Notes: generated by a model not told the origin, from the letters alone. Positions 9,310 to 17,585 are shown, numbered from the stretch's first letter. The stretch: DNA of 64,000 nt from Chryseobacterium sp. JJR-5R (GCF_034047335.1 NZ_CP139137.1:1612001-1676000), one strand, 5' to 3'. Translations and numbers: made by a program.

Positions 9310-10467
9310 ATGATGACAACAGAAAAAATCACGGCCGCTCAGAAGTCCGGAACTTCAAACCAATTAATTTACATCGATAATATCAAAGTTTTGCTGACGG
9401 TACTGGTCGTGCTGCACCATACTTGTATTGCTTACAGTTCTTCCGATGGCTGGTACTATAATGAACCGACATCCATCAAAGGTGCGAAACTGGTGATGAC
9501 CATGTTCGTCAGTGTGAACCAGTCTTTTTTTATGGGATATTTCTTTCTGTTGGCTGCGTATTTTACGGGATCATCTTACACGAAAAAAGGGCCTTTCAGA
9601 TTTATTAAAGACCGGTTGGTCAGGCTGGGAATCCCACTGTTATTTTATTCCTTTATTCTTACACCCTTTATGTGCTATCTGGTCTATTATTTTGGAAAAG
9701 GAGACCACATTACCCTTGCTGAATATCTGAGCCGTTATGACAGCTGGATCGATCCGGGCGTGACATGGTTCATTGCGGCTTTATTGCTTTTCACATTGAT
9801 GTACGTGGCTGTAAGAAAATTATTTGACATTAATTTTAATAGATCTCGTGCGGTTCCCCGCCCGGGTACGATATTCCGGTTCGCTTCAGGATTGGGAATT
9901 ATCAGTTTTCTGGTCAGAATTATTTTTCCTGTCGGCTGGGTTTTGGAACCGGTTGGGTTTCAGTTGGGACATTTTCCGCAGTATATTGCCTTATTCATTG
10001 TGGGTTTATGGGCAGCCAAAAACAAATGGTTTGATCAGCTTCCGGATAAAACGGGAAGGCAGCTTAAAAGATCAGCATTGCTGTGCCTGTTGTTTTTCCC
10101 GGTATTTTTTGTCATTGCGTTAAAACTGGATACTCCGGTCTCTTATTTTTCAGGTGGTTTCCACTGGCAGGCTTTTATTTATGCGGTCTGGGAACAGTGG
10201 ATCGGTATTTCCATACTTACAGCACTGTTGATCAAGGGAAAAAGAAGCTGGAATCACCCTTCAAAATGGTCCCGTAGATTTTCACAAAGCAGTTTTACGG
10301 TCTATATTTTCCATCCGCTGGTCATCATCGCAATTACTTTAGCCCTTCGAAACTGGAATGTGGATCCTGCTGTAAAGATTTTAGTGGCTGCACCATTAAC
10401 AGTCCTGTGCAGTTTTGTGATGGGTTCAATGATCATCCTGATCCCCGGTATTAAGAAAATTCTTTAA
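9310..10467 (+). CDS. acyltransferase family 3 membrane protein (OpgC-like)
   Basis: About 385 residues with roughly ten membrane segments. The N-terminal block YIDNIKVLLTVLVVLHHT carries the conserved histidine of the acyltransferase-3 family, and the later TWFIAALLLF and FTVYIFHPLVIIA segments fit the OpgC/MdoC branch, which adds acyl groups such as succinyl to exported glucans. Three start codons lie in a row (TTG 9307, ATG 9310, ATG 9313); an ATG is preferred. Its position after the LytTR gene suggests regulated modification of a surface or periplasmic glycan, which is inference. Confidence 0.8.
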   Translation: MMTTEKITAAQKSGTSNQLIYIDNIKVLLTVLVVLHHTCIAYSSSDGWYYNEPTSIKGAKLVMTMFVSVNQSFFMGYFFLLAAYFTGSSYTKKGPFRFIKDRLVRLGIPLLFYSFILTPFMCYLVYYFGKGDHITLAEYLSRYDSWIDPGVTWFIAALLLFTLMYVAVRKLFDINFNRSRAVPRPGTIFRFASGLGIISFLVRIIFPVGWVLEPVGFQLGHFPQYIALFIVGLWAAKNKWFDQLPDKTGRQLKRSALLCLLFFPVFFVIALKLDTPVSYFSGGFHWQAFIYAVWEQWIGISILTALLIKGKRSWNHPSKWSRRFSQSSFTVYIFHPLVIIAITLALRNWNVDPAVKILVAAPLTVLCSFVMGSMIILIPGIKKIL

Positions 10468-10757
10468 TTTGTGAATTCGAATCAGAGTTTCTTCATGACT
10501 CAGGGCAAACTGGTCGCCCGGGGATATTCAATGTCCTGAATATAAAAATGAATACCTTTATCAAAATCCGGATGATATAAGAAATTGAACGTTAAAGCCT
10601 TAAAAAGATTCTGTTAAACATTTTAATTTTAATTTAAGTATTTTTTACATTTTATTGATGTATTTTTGTTGCCTGTAATGAAAGGATTGATAAACAGATA
10701 TTGCCTCTTATTACAAAATATGAATTTCATTTGTAAACTATTGACTTACTCTAAATA

Positions 10758-10985
10758 ATGGACATGCTTACCTCTAAAGACAGCTTTTCAGACTTTATCA
10801 AAGCTGAAATAGAAGCGTTTTATAAAATCAAACTGCCGGATTGTCCGAAACAGGACCAGCTTAAGTATACGCTATCCCGTTATTTCCTGGGACTGTATGA
10901 GAAAAGACTATATGTCCGCCGTGTATCCGGCGAAGTCGTTAATTACGGGGTGTCTCACTATATTTTCAAAATAAAGGTTGCTTAA
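10758..10985 (+). CDS. small protein of unknown function (75 residues)
   Basis: An intact short gene beginning at ATG 10758, with no recognised family. The product is charged with a basic C-terminal half (YEKRLYVRRVSGEVVNYG) and no membrane segment. It ends 11 bases before a membrane-protein gene on the same strand, suggesting co-transcription. TATTTTTG at 10661-10668 resembles a -7 element but lies 90 bases upstream with no good -33 partner. Confidence 0.5.
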   Translation: MDMLTSKDSFSDFIKAEIEAFYKIKLPDCPKQDQLKYTLSRYFLGLYEKRLYVRRVSGEVVNYGVSHYIFKIKVA

Positions 10986-10996
10986 CTTAAAAATTG

Positions 10997-11392
10997 ATGA
11001 ACAGCAAACTGATACAAACCGCAAGCAGTATATTTTTAGCAGGCTTGGCTTTGCCCTGCGTATTTATCCCGGATGAAGCCGCCAAAAACCTGATTATTGC
11101 TGAAAATGAATATGTGGTGCTCATCATCCAGATCCTGGGAGGGTTATTATTCGGATTTGCCGTTACCAACTGGATGTCCAGGAACGTGCTCATGGGTGGG
11201 ATTTACGGCAGAGCACTTGGTATGGGAAACCTCTCTCAATTCCTGATAGGGGCCATGGCACTGCTAAAGTGGAATTTAAGGAACGGATTTCCTTCCGCGC
11301 TGTTGGTGGTTATCCTTATTGGCTATTTCATTTTTCTTATATTGTACCTGCTTATATTTTTCACCAGTCCGAAAATGGCAGCGAGAAAATAA
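10997..11392 (+). CDS. small integral membrane protein (131 residues)
   Basis: Four hydrophobic segments (about residues 7-25, 38-56, 75-92 and 100-123) and a basic tail identify a small polytopic inner-membrane protein. I do not recognise the family. ATG 10997 is preferred over TTG 10994. It ends 12 bases before the 3' end of the convergent lipoprotein gene; no clear terminator hairpin separates the two. Confidence 0.6.
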   Translation: MNSKLIQTASSIFLAGLALPCVFIPDEAAKNLIIAENEYVVLIIQILGGLLFGFAVTNWMSRNVLMGGIYGRALGMGNLSQFLIGAMALLKWNLRNGFPSALLVVILIGYFIFLILYLLIFFTSPKMAARK

Positions 11393-11403
11393 AAGAATCG
11401 GGA

Positions 11404-11949
11404 TCAGATGACTGTAAATTTTATCCTGCCGTCATCCGGGTTACTTCCCTTAATGTTCGTTGCGACAATAATAAATATACAGCTTTCTTCATTATAATCA
11501 CGGTCCTGGAATGCAGCCACTGAATCAAAGGAATAAATCCCCGGACGGTTGAGTTTGACGTTTATTTCCAGTTCATAAGAATCCGTAACAGCATTGTAAA
11601 CCGCTTTGAATTTACCGTCATCTATTTTTTGACCCTTAATAAAAGTGACGGTATTATCCTTAAAAAGTTCAGATAAATTGATCGTGAGTAAGCCGGAGTC
11701 GAGTTTTGTTTCCTGAAAAATATCGGTCTGTTTTCCATCCACTGAAAGTTTTGACTTTACCGCAAATGTAAAGGTGACGTTTTCCCCCTGGCTGTAGTTT
11801 GATTTTGCGGGTAACAGTTCACAAAGATTTTCCTCAGAAGCGTACCGGGTATAGGTATCACAGGGGCCTCCCTGTCCATCCTCGCACTGCATCATGAGCG
11901 GAACCAAAAATATTGAAAAGAACAGGTTTAGGAAAGAGAGTTTCAGCAT
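11404..11949 (-). CDS. hypothetical lipoprotein (181 residues)
   Basis: A 181-residue protein with a hydrophobic leader ending in LMMQC, a plausible lipobox. The mature part is rich in beta-strand-like segments (GENVTFTFAVKSKL, YELEINVKL, GIYSFDSVAAF), like a single immunoglobulin-type fold. No catalytic motif or named family is recognised. It stands alone on the minus strand. Confidence 0.6.
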   Translation of the reverse strand: MLKLSFLNLFFSIFLVPLMMQCEDGQGGPCDTYTRYASEENLCELLPAKSNYSQGENVTFTFAVKSKLSVDGKQTDIFQETKLDSGLLTINLSELFKDNTVTFIKGQKIDDGKFKAVYNAVTDSYELEINVKLNRPGIYSFDSVAAFQDRDYNEESCIFIIVATNIKGSNPDDGRIKFTVI

Positions 11950-12522
11950 AGGGTTACTGTTGTTTTATAAGCCGTTTTAACGGTGGTGAGATTTTGATTT
12001 TCAGTGCCCAAACTACTTCGTTTTTTTGTCTTAAAAACCGGTTTAAAGATAGGATTAAAAATGAATGGCGTGAATAAAATTTTATCAGATTGAAAGCCCC
12101 ATTATTTTTTTAAATATTTTTTTCTATGGCAATGGAAATTCCGACAGCCTTAACCTTACTTCAAACGTTTTTTGGTAGCGCCAATAGTTTAACTCCCAGC
12201 TTTCATTCACTTTAAGAGCATCCTGCTGCTCTTTTTATTTAAATCGTCGCTCATAAATTTTGGATTAATAGAAATAAAAGGAAGCAGGTTTTAAATTATA
12301 TCTTTTCAGCTTCTGGTAGGCAACAAAAATAAAAGCCATCATAAATTTTCATTTAGTATTTTCACTTCAATTTATCAAAGATTGATTAGGTATTGCTTGT
12401 GAAAAATTTTAATATTACAAAAAATGCACGAGCGTGACGCTCGCGCAAGCGGGGGGATTTTACAGCAGTCTTCAGATTGTTATTACAAATTATTAAATAT
12501 AAATTCTAACTCTTGTTAGGAT
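11950..12522. other. gene-free stretch (573 bases)
   Basis: No recognised gene. A 29-codon frame from ATG 12126 ends at TAA 12213-12215 and is followed at once by a hairpin (AAGAGCA 12214-12220, TGCTCTT 12227-12233) and T run. It may be a tiny gene or the tail of a lost one. At 12429-12443, CGAGCG-TGA-CGCTCG is a GC-rich palindrome standing out in AT-rich DNA. Confidence 0.35.
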
Positions 12523-12783
12523 TTATTCATCAATTTTATATTTTTCAATATCAAAATCAAAATTAAACAATTCCTTAGGAGGGATTTTAAAGGTTGAAGC
12601 CATTTTAAGAATAGTTTCAATTGTCGGATTTCCTTTACCGTTTTCATATTTGTTATAATTACTAGAATCGAAAACCGAATTTTGTGCAACGGCATCCATA
12701 GAATTATATTTTTCCTTTCTAACCTCCTTAAGGTGTTCAGAAAAACTCTGCATGTAAAACTTTAAAACCTCTTTGCTATCCAT
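12523..12783 (-). CDS. XRE-family helix-turn-helix regulator
   Basis: An 86-residue protein from ATG 12783 (the frame opens upstream to 12846 without homology). Residues about 12-75 form a Cro/C1-type HTH: LKEVRKEKYNSMDAVA, then SNYNKYENGKGNPTIETIL and FKIPPKELF, the usual recognition helix and last helix. It consists of the DNA-binding domain alone, like antitoxin or phage-type repressors. The folded element at 12942-13056 lies upstream of its promoter side, and no toxin partner is visible. Targets are unknown. Confidence 0.8.
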   Translation of the reverse strand: MDSKEVLKFYMQSFSEHLKEVRKEKYNSMDAVAQNSVFDSSNYNKYENGKGNPTIETILKMASTFKIPPKELFNFDFDIEKYKIDE

Positions 12784-12941
12784 TAATTTATAATTAATAG
12801 CAATTTTGGAATTTAGAACAAATATTCCATGGTAATATATTACCATATTGGATAAAATTTATTATATTTGCCAAACAAGTTACAGAAATGTAACTTTGCG
12901 ATACTTCAAAGAATATTAGAAGCTATTGCTTAGAGACTCGT

Positions 12942-13056
12942 ATCAGAAAATCGCCAATTTTCAATTCAGCAACGAGAGGATAAGTAAAGTAGCTCACGAC
13001 CTAGGCGTGAGCTCACTTTCGTAGTCTGTTGCAAGGTGTTTGGCGATACCTCTGAT
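12942..13056. other. nested inverted-repeat element, possible structured RNA
   Basis: Three nested pairings share one axis: ATCAG (12942-12946) with CTGAT (13052-13056); ATCGCCAA (12950-12957) with TTGGCGAT (13040-13047); GCAAC (12969-12973) with GTTGC (13028-13032). An inner hairpin pairs AAAGT-AGCTCACG (12986-12998) with CGTGAGCT-C-ACTTT (13006-13019), with one bulged C and loop ACCTAGG. All pairings are read directly. It could be a non-coding RNA, a recombination or replication site, or a repetitive extragenic element. It is not protein-coding and I recognise no known family. Confidence 0.55.
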
Positions 13057-13120
13057 TCAGATGTTGATGTTAGTGGGTTTCATGCCGTTTTTTTTCATGC
13101 CGTCCATTACTCTTCATTCT

Positions 13121-13187
13121 AAGCCGCTTCCTTAAAATACAGTATCAGACTGCACGATACAATGGGGTGTACAACCCATTGCGGCTT
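13121..13187. other. possible three-way-junction structured element
   Basis: AAGCCGC (13121-13127) pairs with GCGGCTT (13181-13187) and encloses two hairpins: GTATC (13142-13146) with GATAC (13156-13160), and AATGGG (13161-13166) with CCCATT (13175-13180). The last helix stacks directly on the closing stem. The layout resembles a small riboswitch or non-coding RNA and ends 180 bases before the hypothetical gene at 13368. The function is unknown and I recognise no riboswitch class. Confidence 0.4.
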
Positions 13188-13367
13188 TACGTTAAAGCTT
13201 ATAAAAACACAGATTTCATTTATATTAAATGCTTTCCGGTGCCTTTGAATCACTGCTCAAAGATCTTATTATGTCCTTTTTCAGACCAAAAGGCACTCGG
13301 AAAAGTTATGTCTTTGGCTCCATAAATCCTTGTGGCCAGGAAACTTAAATCACAAAAAACAGAACCT

Positions 13368-13940
13368 ATGAAAAAGCACAGCATAGACTTGGAGTCCCGG
13401 TTTTGGTCCGGACGGAAGAAGCATTCACCCGTATCGCTGCTGGAAGTGTTTTTCCAGTTCCATGACCTGGTAACGGCGAAGGAGCGGTTGAATCGGATAA
13501 TGCAATATGCATCACAAAAGAAAACACGGGTTCCTGAGGACCCTTCCGTGGTCTTCCATTTCCACCAGTCGCTGCGGTCGTTTCTCCGGGCAGGGTGGTG
13601 CCTCAGGAAGAAACCCGGGAAATGGGCGGTTGATGCGCTTCCGGAAAACAGCAGCCCGTTGCTGCATGGCTCGCTGTCAGAAGAAGAATACCGGTACCCG
13701 GCGCGGGTCTTCCGCAAAGCCTTTGAGGAATACCGCCTTGAGGAATTCGAGGAGTTCCTGTCGGATATTGTGTATTTCTCGCTCGGGACCTTTAACCACG
13801 TGCCTGAGCGTGATATTGTAGGTCCATACCTACACCTTGTCAAAATGCTGGATGCGGCATGGCTGATCCTGGAACAGGACAATGATAAGAAGAAATTCCG
13901 TTCAGTGCAGCCATTGGTTGCTGAAATCCTGTCAACATAA
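13368..13940 (+). CDS. conserved-looking hypothetical protein (190 residues)
   Basis: ATG 13368 is preferred because KKHSIDLESRF begins a continuous, well-folded-looking sequence; the frame opens earlier at 13332. The protein is soluble, rich in aromatic and charged residues and mostly helical, with GAxxLRAGWCLRKKPGKW-like and FLSDIVYFSLGTF segments. I cannot name a family. GC content and codon use are visibly higher than in the flanking spacers, supporting a real gene. A long antisense frame at 13250-13957 looks like a shadow. Confidence 0.6.
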   Translation: MKKHSIDLESRFWSGRKKHSPVSLLEVFFQFHDLVTAKERLNRIMQYASQKKTRVPEDPSVVFHFHQSLRSFLRAGWCLRKKPGKWAVDALPENSSPLLHGSLSEEEYRYPARVFRKAFEEYRLEEFEEFLSDIVYFSLGTFNHVPERDIVGPYLHLVKMLDAAWLILEQDNDKKKFRSVQPLVAEILST

Positions 13941-14132
13941 ATGTTTTTCGGTGACAATATTTTGACTGATTACATAATCTTACGAAACCTTTTCATACGA
14001 AGGATATCAAAAGTCCTGTCTGGAAAAAAGTAAAATAAACCTGACTATAAACTGTGGGAAAATAAAGATTTACCACAGCTCATCGTCACAGGAAAGTATT
14101 GTTTAAGATCCATTACAGGTTTGCAGAAAATA

Positions 14133-14172
14133 AAAAAACCGGCATGAAGTAAACTTCATATGCCGGTTTTTT
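14133..14172. terminator. hairpin terminator, probably the original tRNA-Arg terminator
   Basis: AAAAAACCGGCAT-GAAGT (14133-14150) pairs with ACTTCAT-AT-GCCGGTTTTTT (14153-14172), with a two-base bulge. On the minus strand it lies immediately downstream of the GTGACC hexamer, exactly where a terminator would follow the tRNA 3' end if the element were absent. Confidence 0.75.
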
Positions 14173-14178
14173 GTGACC
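14173..14178. other. candidate left attachment junction (attL)
   Basis: GTGACC here equals 37602-37607, which covers the tRNA-Arg 3' end (discriminator and first acceptor bases on the minus strand). To the left is a tRNA-style terminator, to the right non-tRNA DNA that still resembles it loosely (AAGACGGG against TCGACAGG). The short shared core is what large serine recombinases leave. Confidence 0.55.
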
Positions 14179-14659
14179 AAGACGGGTATATCTTCAAACA
14201 CTTTTATAGATGATTTAGTTCGTTTGAGCCAAATTAAGCAACAATTGCAAAACTCATTTTTATCATATAATTTTCTTTAATTTATATTTATTACAATTTA
14301 TATTTTAAAAATTACTGACAATATGGATTGGAATATTAAGTCTTTATTTGGCTGTAATTTTCTTGCCACATCAAATAACAATATCAAAACATTCAGTTGA
14401 AGATTTGGAACAAATTTTAGAGATTTACAAGCTTTAACCGACTTAGGCAAAATCATAAATTATTAATTTCAAATAGATGTTCTATCTTTCGCACCTTTTC
14501 AGCACTTAATGATGGTACGGATAATTGATGCATATTTGCCCCTAACATAATATGATAACTGTTGGTCCTGTCCGTATTTATATCTGGCTTCCTTTAGGTA
14601 ACTGGTATTGTTGGTAAACCATTAACGACGTAGATTTACATAAATTTAATTAGTTAAAT

Positions 14660-15601
14660 ATGAATCAAATTCAAAAACCAGTAATTCTGGTAGCAGGTGC
14701 TAGTGGACTTCAAGGCGGGGCGGTCATTGAGGCCTTGCTAGAAAAAGGTGAATTCGCAATAAGAGCAATTGTAATAGAAACAGACAGCCCAGAGGTTAAA
14801 GTCCTAGCGGCGAAAAATGTTGAGCTTGTCAAAACCACATTCGATGATTTGGAAGGGTTGACCAAGGCAGCACAAGGTGTGGTAGGGGTCTTTTCCATGC
14901 AGCTGCCTTCCCCTCCGGACAAACAGGGACAGGAAACGCGCCATGCCCAAAATTTAGTAGCCGCAGCAAAGGCAGCGGGCGTGAAACACTTCGTGCATAC
15001 CTCAGTGGCGCGGGCAGGGGAGCATGAAAGCTTTATAGACTGGGAAAGAGGCCGATGGGAGCCTACTTACTGGCAAGAAAAAGCCGCAGCTATTGAGGCT
15101 GTTAAAAGCGCAGATTTCCCTTATTGGACTATACTGAAACCCTCGTTCATGATGCAGAATGTGCTGCCGCCGAGAAACGGAGTGGTATTACCAACCCTTC
15201 CCGAGGGCAAGATTATCACGCCGCTGGAACCTGACACGAAAGTGGATTGGATATCGGGTCAGGATGTCGGTCGATTTGCTGCAGAAGCCTTTATCCATCC
15301 AGAAAAGTTCAATCACAAGGAGTTGTCGTTGGTTGGTGATAAACTCACTATGGCAGAGGTAGCAGAGGCGCTAAGTAACGTCACAGGTAAGAGTTTTGAT
15401 GTGCAAACAGCAAGTGTGGAAGAGGTACTTGCACTTGGCTTTTATGAGGGAGTCGCTATGACTTATGTCTGGATGAATGTGGAAGGATATAAAGTCGATC
15501 CGCAAGGGTGCACTGGATATGGAATTGAACCAATAACACTAAAGACTTATTTGGAAAACAATAAATCACTTCTGCAAGAAACCTACGCTAATTTAGACTA
15601 G
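14660..15601 (+). CDS. NmrA/HSCARG-family NAD(P)-binding protein
   Basis: A 313-residue Rossmann protein. AGASGLQGG at residues 12-20 is the NmrA-type dinucleotide motif; AAAKAAGVKHFVHTSV and the later WTILKPSFMMQN fit the NmrA/atypical SDR family, which lacks the YxxxK catalytic pair and often acts as a redox sensor or quinone reductase. It is the first cargo gene from the left end and is followed, 135 bases on, by a broken SDR gene. The same pair, badly decayed, recurs at 25105. The substrate is unknown. Confidence 0.85.
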   Translation: MNQIQKPVILVAGASGLQGGAVIEALLEKGEFAIRAIVIETDSPEVKVLAAKNVELVKTTFDDLEGLTKAAQGVVGVFSMQLPSPPDKQGQETRHAQNLVAAAKAAGVKHFVHTSVARAGEHESFIDWERGRWEPTYWQEKAAAIEAVKSADFPYWTILKPSFMMQNVLPPRNGVVLPTLPEGKIITPLEPDTKVDWISGQDVGRFAAEAFIHPEKFNHKELSLVGDKLTMAEVAEALSNVTGKSFDVQTASVEEVLALGFYEGVAMTYVWMNVEGYKVDPQGCTGYGIEPITLKTYLENNKSLLQETYANLD

Positions 15602-15736
15602 AAAGATTAAGAGATGATTTAACTGATAATATTGTTGATGCTGTTAAATCACTAGATTTAGTATTATTATAGGTCTTGATTATCTTTTGACTCTTGCTGA
15701 GTCAATTCTTCAAATTATAATATTTAGTTTAAAAAT

Positions 15737-16537
15737 ATGAAAAAAGTAATTGTTATTACCGGTATAGGTGGCATCGGATTAGCTATTGCTCGCCGCATCG
15801 GTACTGGCTATGCACTGGTTTTAGCCGATTTTGTACAGGATAGACTTGAATCTGTGGCTCAAGAGCTTATTTTTGCGGGTTACGATGTAACTACCGCCTT
15901 GCTTGATGTTTCTAGCAGAGAATCCGTGACCAACCTCGCTGTAGTGGCTTCGCAATTAGGACAATTGCACGCCGTCATTCATACAGCGGGTCTGGCTTCA
16001 GATGCTTCAAAGGAGAGAATATTGAATGTAAATCTTGTAGGTACAGCACGTATTATAGAAGCATTTGAGCCACATCTGGCAAACGGTACAGTTGGAATTA
16101 TGCTTGCAAGTATGGCCGGTTATTTCGGTAAGCTGGACCCAGCAATTGGACAAGCTCTTACTTCAATGAATGCAGATGAATTGGCAAAATTTATAGACAC
16201 GCTAGCCTTTTAGGAAGTTTCAGACGTGTATAATTTATCTAAACATGGTAATCGAATACAGGTTCAAGCCGCTGCAGTAGCGTGGGGTAACAAAGGTGCT
16301 CGTATCGTATCAATTAGTCCCGGAGTCATTTCCACGCCTATGTGGTCTAAAGGCCTTAAAGAACATCCGACATCTCGTACCTTACTAGAGGAAACTCCTG
16401 CCAGACGTATTGGTTCGCCCGAAGATATTGCCAGTCTAGTAGAATTTCTGCAAAGTCCAAATGCAAGCTTTATCACGGGCTGTGATATATTCATCGATGG
16501 TGGATACATTGCATATACAGCTTCCAAGAATAATTAA
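15737..16537 (+). pseudogene. short-chain dehydrogenase/reductase with in-frame amber stop
   Basis: Codons 1-158 encode the N-terminal SDR half (TGIGGIGLAIARR cofactor motif at 8-20, NVNLVGTA, Ser125 in LASMAGYFG). TAG at 16211-16213 is codon 159. The same frame then continues without shift as EVSDVYNLSKHGNRIQV, with the catalytic YxxxK at codons 165-169, and the rest of the SDR to TAA at 16535-16537 (SPGVISTPMW, FITGCDIFIDGGY). Homologues usually have a few more residues just after this point, so a small deletion may accompany the stop. Unless the stop is read through, the enzyme is inactive. Confidence 0.8.
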
Positions 16538-16572
16538 GCAGTTACTCAAGTTAGGTTAGTACTTGGCTAATT

Positions 16573-16616
16573 AACGCCCAACTTTGCTTTCGTGGCAAAG
16601 CCGGGCGTTTTCTTTT
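16573..16616 (+). terminator. terminator after the SDR pseudogene
   Basis: AACGCCC (16573-16579) pairs with GGGCGTT (16603-16609), and CTTTGC (16582-16587) with GCAAAG (16595-16600), followed by a T-rich stretch. A strong two-part stem that ends the NmrA-SDR unit. Confidence 0.8.
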
Positions 16617-16733
16617 GCAAGCATTTTGACAACGGCTGACACTTGAATAACTATCATTTTGTTCTCGCATGGATCCTAGGCTTTATTATCTCCCCGAAAC
16701 TTAAAAATCGGTTAATTTCAAGTTTTAAAATAA

Positions 16734-16763
16734 AAAACGTCTCAAAATGATTTGAGACGTTTT
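16734..16763 (-). terminator. terminator of the ABM monooxygenase gene
   Basis: A perfect 13-bp stem, AAAACGTCTCAAA (16734-16746) with TTTGAGACGTTTT (16751-16763), four-base loop, with A/T flanks; it directly abuts the stop of the minus-strand gene and may work in both directions. Confidence 0.8.
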
Positions 16764-16765
16764 AT

Positions 16766-17074
16766 TTACTTTTTAAATTTCGCAAAAGATTGGTAAACCG
16801 ACGGCTCACGTACGATTTCCATATCTACCAATAGTTGTTCCCATTCCAGGACGTAAGGTTGTTTAAGGGTTACATTCATAAAGTGGTCGATATCCTCATT
16901 CCAAACCTCATAAACAAGAAATTCTTCTGCCTTCTGAATATTCTGATGAATGGTTGCGTGTACAAAATTTTCCTGCTGGCTTACTGTTTCAAAAAGGTCA
17001 GTAAGGGCTTGTTTAAATTGTTCGTGGTTATCAGGTTTTGCTGTAAATTTAATTGCTAATGTAAACTTTTCCAT
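16766..17074 (-). CDS. ABM-family putative quinol monooxygenase (YgiN-like)
   Basis: A 102-residue single-domain protein of the antibiotic biosynthesis monooxygenase/YgiN family: a ferredoxin-like fold with LAIKFTAKPDNHEQF, then ENFVHATIHQNIQKAEEFLVYEVW and a C-terminal helix. Such proteins dimerise and oxidise quinols or handle small aromatics without a cofactor. It is divergent from the HxlR gene across a 138-base spacer that carries a repeat array. HxlR proteins commonly control adjacent quinone- or electrophile-response genes, so repression by it is a fair inference. Confidence 0.8.
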   Translation of the reverse strand: MEKFTLAIKFTAKPDNHEQFKQALTDLFETVSQQENFVHATIHQNIQKAEEFLVYEVWNEDIDHFMNVTLKQPYVLEWEQLLVDMEIVREPSVYQSFAKFKK

Positions 17075-17162
17075 TTTTATAAGGGTTTATAATTGTATTA
17101 ATCAACGTTTTATAATTCGTCTCATTTTCTTATGCAAATATACCGACTATTTGTTTAAATTT

Positions 17163-17210
17163 GTAACTAAGTATCAAAAAGTAACTGTAACGTTTAGGTA
17201 ACAAAGTAAC
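17163..17210. promoter_or_regulatory. five GTAAC repeats, candidate HxlR operator
   Basis: GTAAC occurs at 17163-17167, 17181-17185, 17187-17191, 17198-17202 and 17206-17210, ending two bases before the HxlR ATG. TAAATTTG at 17156-17163, a -7-like element for HxlR, overlaps the first copy; on the other strand TATATTTG at 17142-17135 could serve the monooxygenase gene. The array lies where an autorepressor would block both promoters. The repeats are seen; the operator role is inferred. Confidence 0.55.
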
Positions 17211-17212
17211 AA

Positions 17213-17566
17213 ATGGAAGACATAAAAACGACAAGCAATTCGTGTGACGCGCACGTGAGAGCCGTAAATGACGCAATGTATGTGCTGAGTGGCAAGTGGA
17301 AAATTTCAATCTTGGCGTCACTCTGTTTTAACGAAAAAAGGAGATTCACCGATCTGCTGAATGATGTAAGCGGAATATCCAATAAAATGCTGAGTAAAGA
17401 ATTGAAAGAATTAGAAATTAATAAACTCGCCCAAAGAAATATTCTGAATACCCATCCTGTAAGTGTGTTGTACGAACTGACGCCTCACGGCAAAAAATTG
17501 ACATCGGTGATTCGGAATCTTTCAGATTGGGGAACAGAACATCGAAAAGAAATTACCAAAGATTAA
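17213..17566 (+). CDS. HxlR-family transcriptional regulator
   Basis: A 117-residue winged-helix protein: a single Cys near the N-terminus (NSCDAHV), then YVLSGKWKISILASL, RFTDLLNDVSGISNKMLSKELKELE and VLYELTPHGKKL, the HxlR signature. Members such as YodB sense electrophiles or oxidants through that cysteine, and this conservation suggests the same here. It is divergent from the YgiN-like gene. The regulator family is certain; the inducer is inferred. Confidence 0.9.
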   Translation: MEDIKTTSNSCDAHVRAVNDAMYVLSGKWKISILASLCFNEKRRFTDLLNDVSGISNKMLSKELKELEINKLAQRNILNTHPVSVLYELTPHGKKLTSVIRNLSDWGTEHRKEITKD

Positions 17567-17585
17567 AACAGACGAAAAAAAGTAA

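Larger units (their letters stand above)
13941..14659. other. gene-free stretch spanning the left end of the integrated element
   Basis: It contains the terminator hairpin at 14133-14172 and the GTGACC boundary at 14173-14178. To the right, about 480 very AT-rich bases hold no recognised gene; this part would be the left end of the integrated element. Confidence 0.5.

Noticed and set aside
12942..13056. Retron msr-msd reading of the nested palindrome
   Set aside because: The a1/a2-like outer repeats fit superficially, but no reverse transcriptase gene is nearby on either strand.
12942..13056. Integron attC site
   Set aside because: No integron integrase or cassette array is visible and the core-site consensus does not match well enough.
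13250..13957. Long minus-strand frame opposite the 13368 gene
   Set aside because: Low-complexity Ser/Arg-rich translation with no family; typical antisense shadow of a GC-richer gene.
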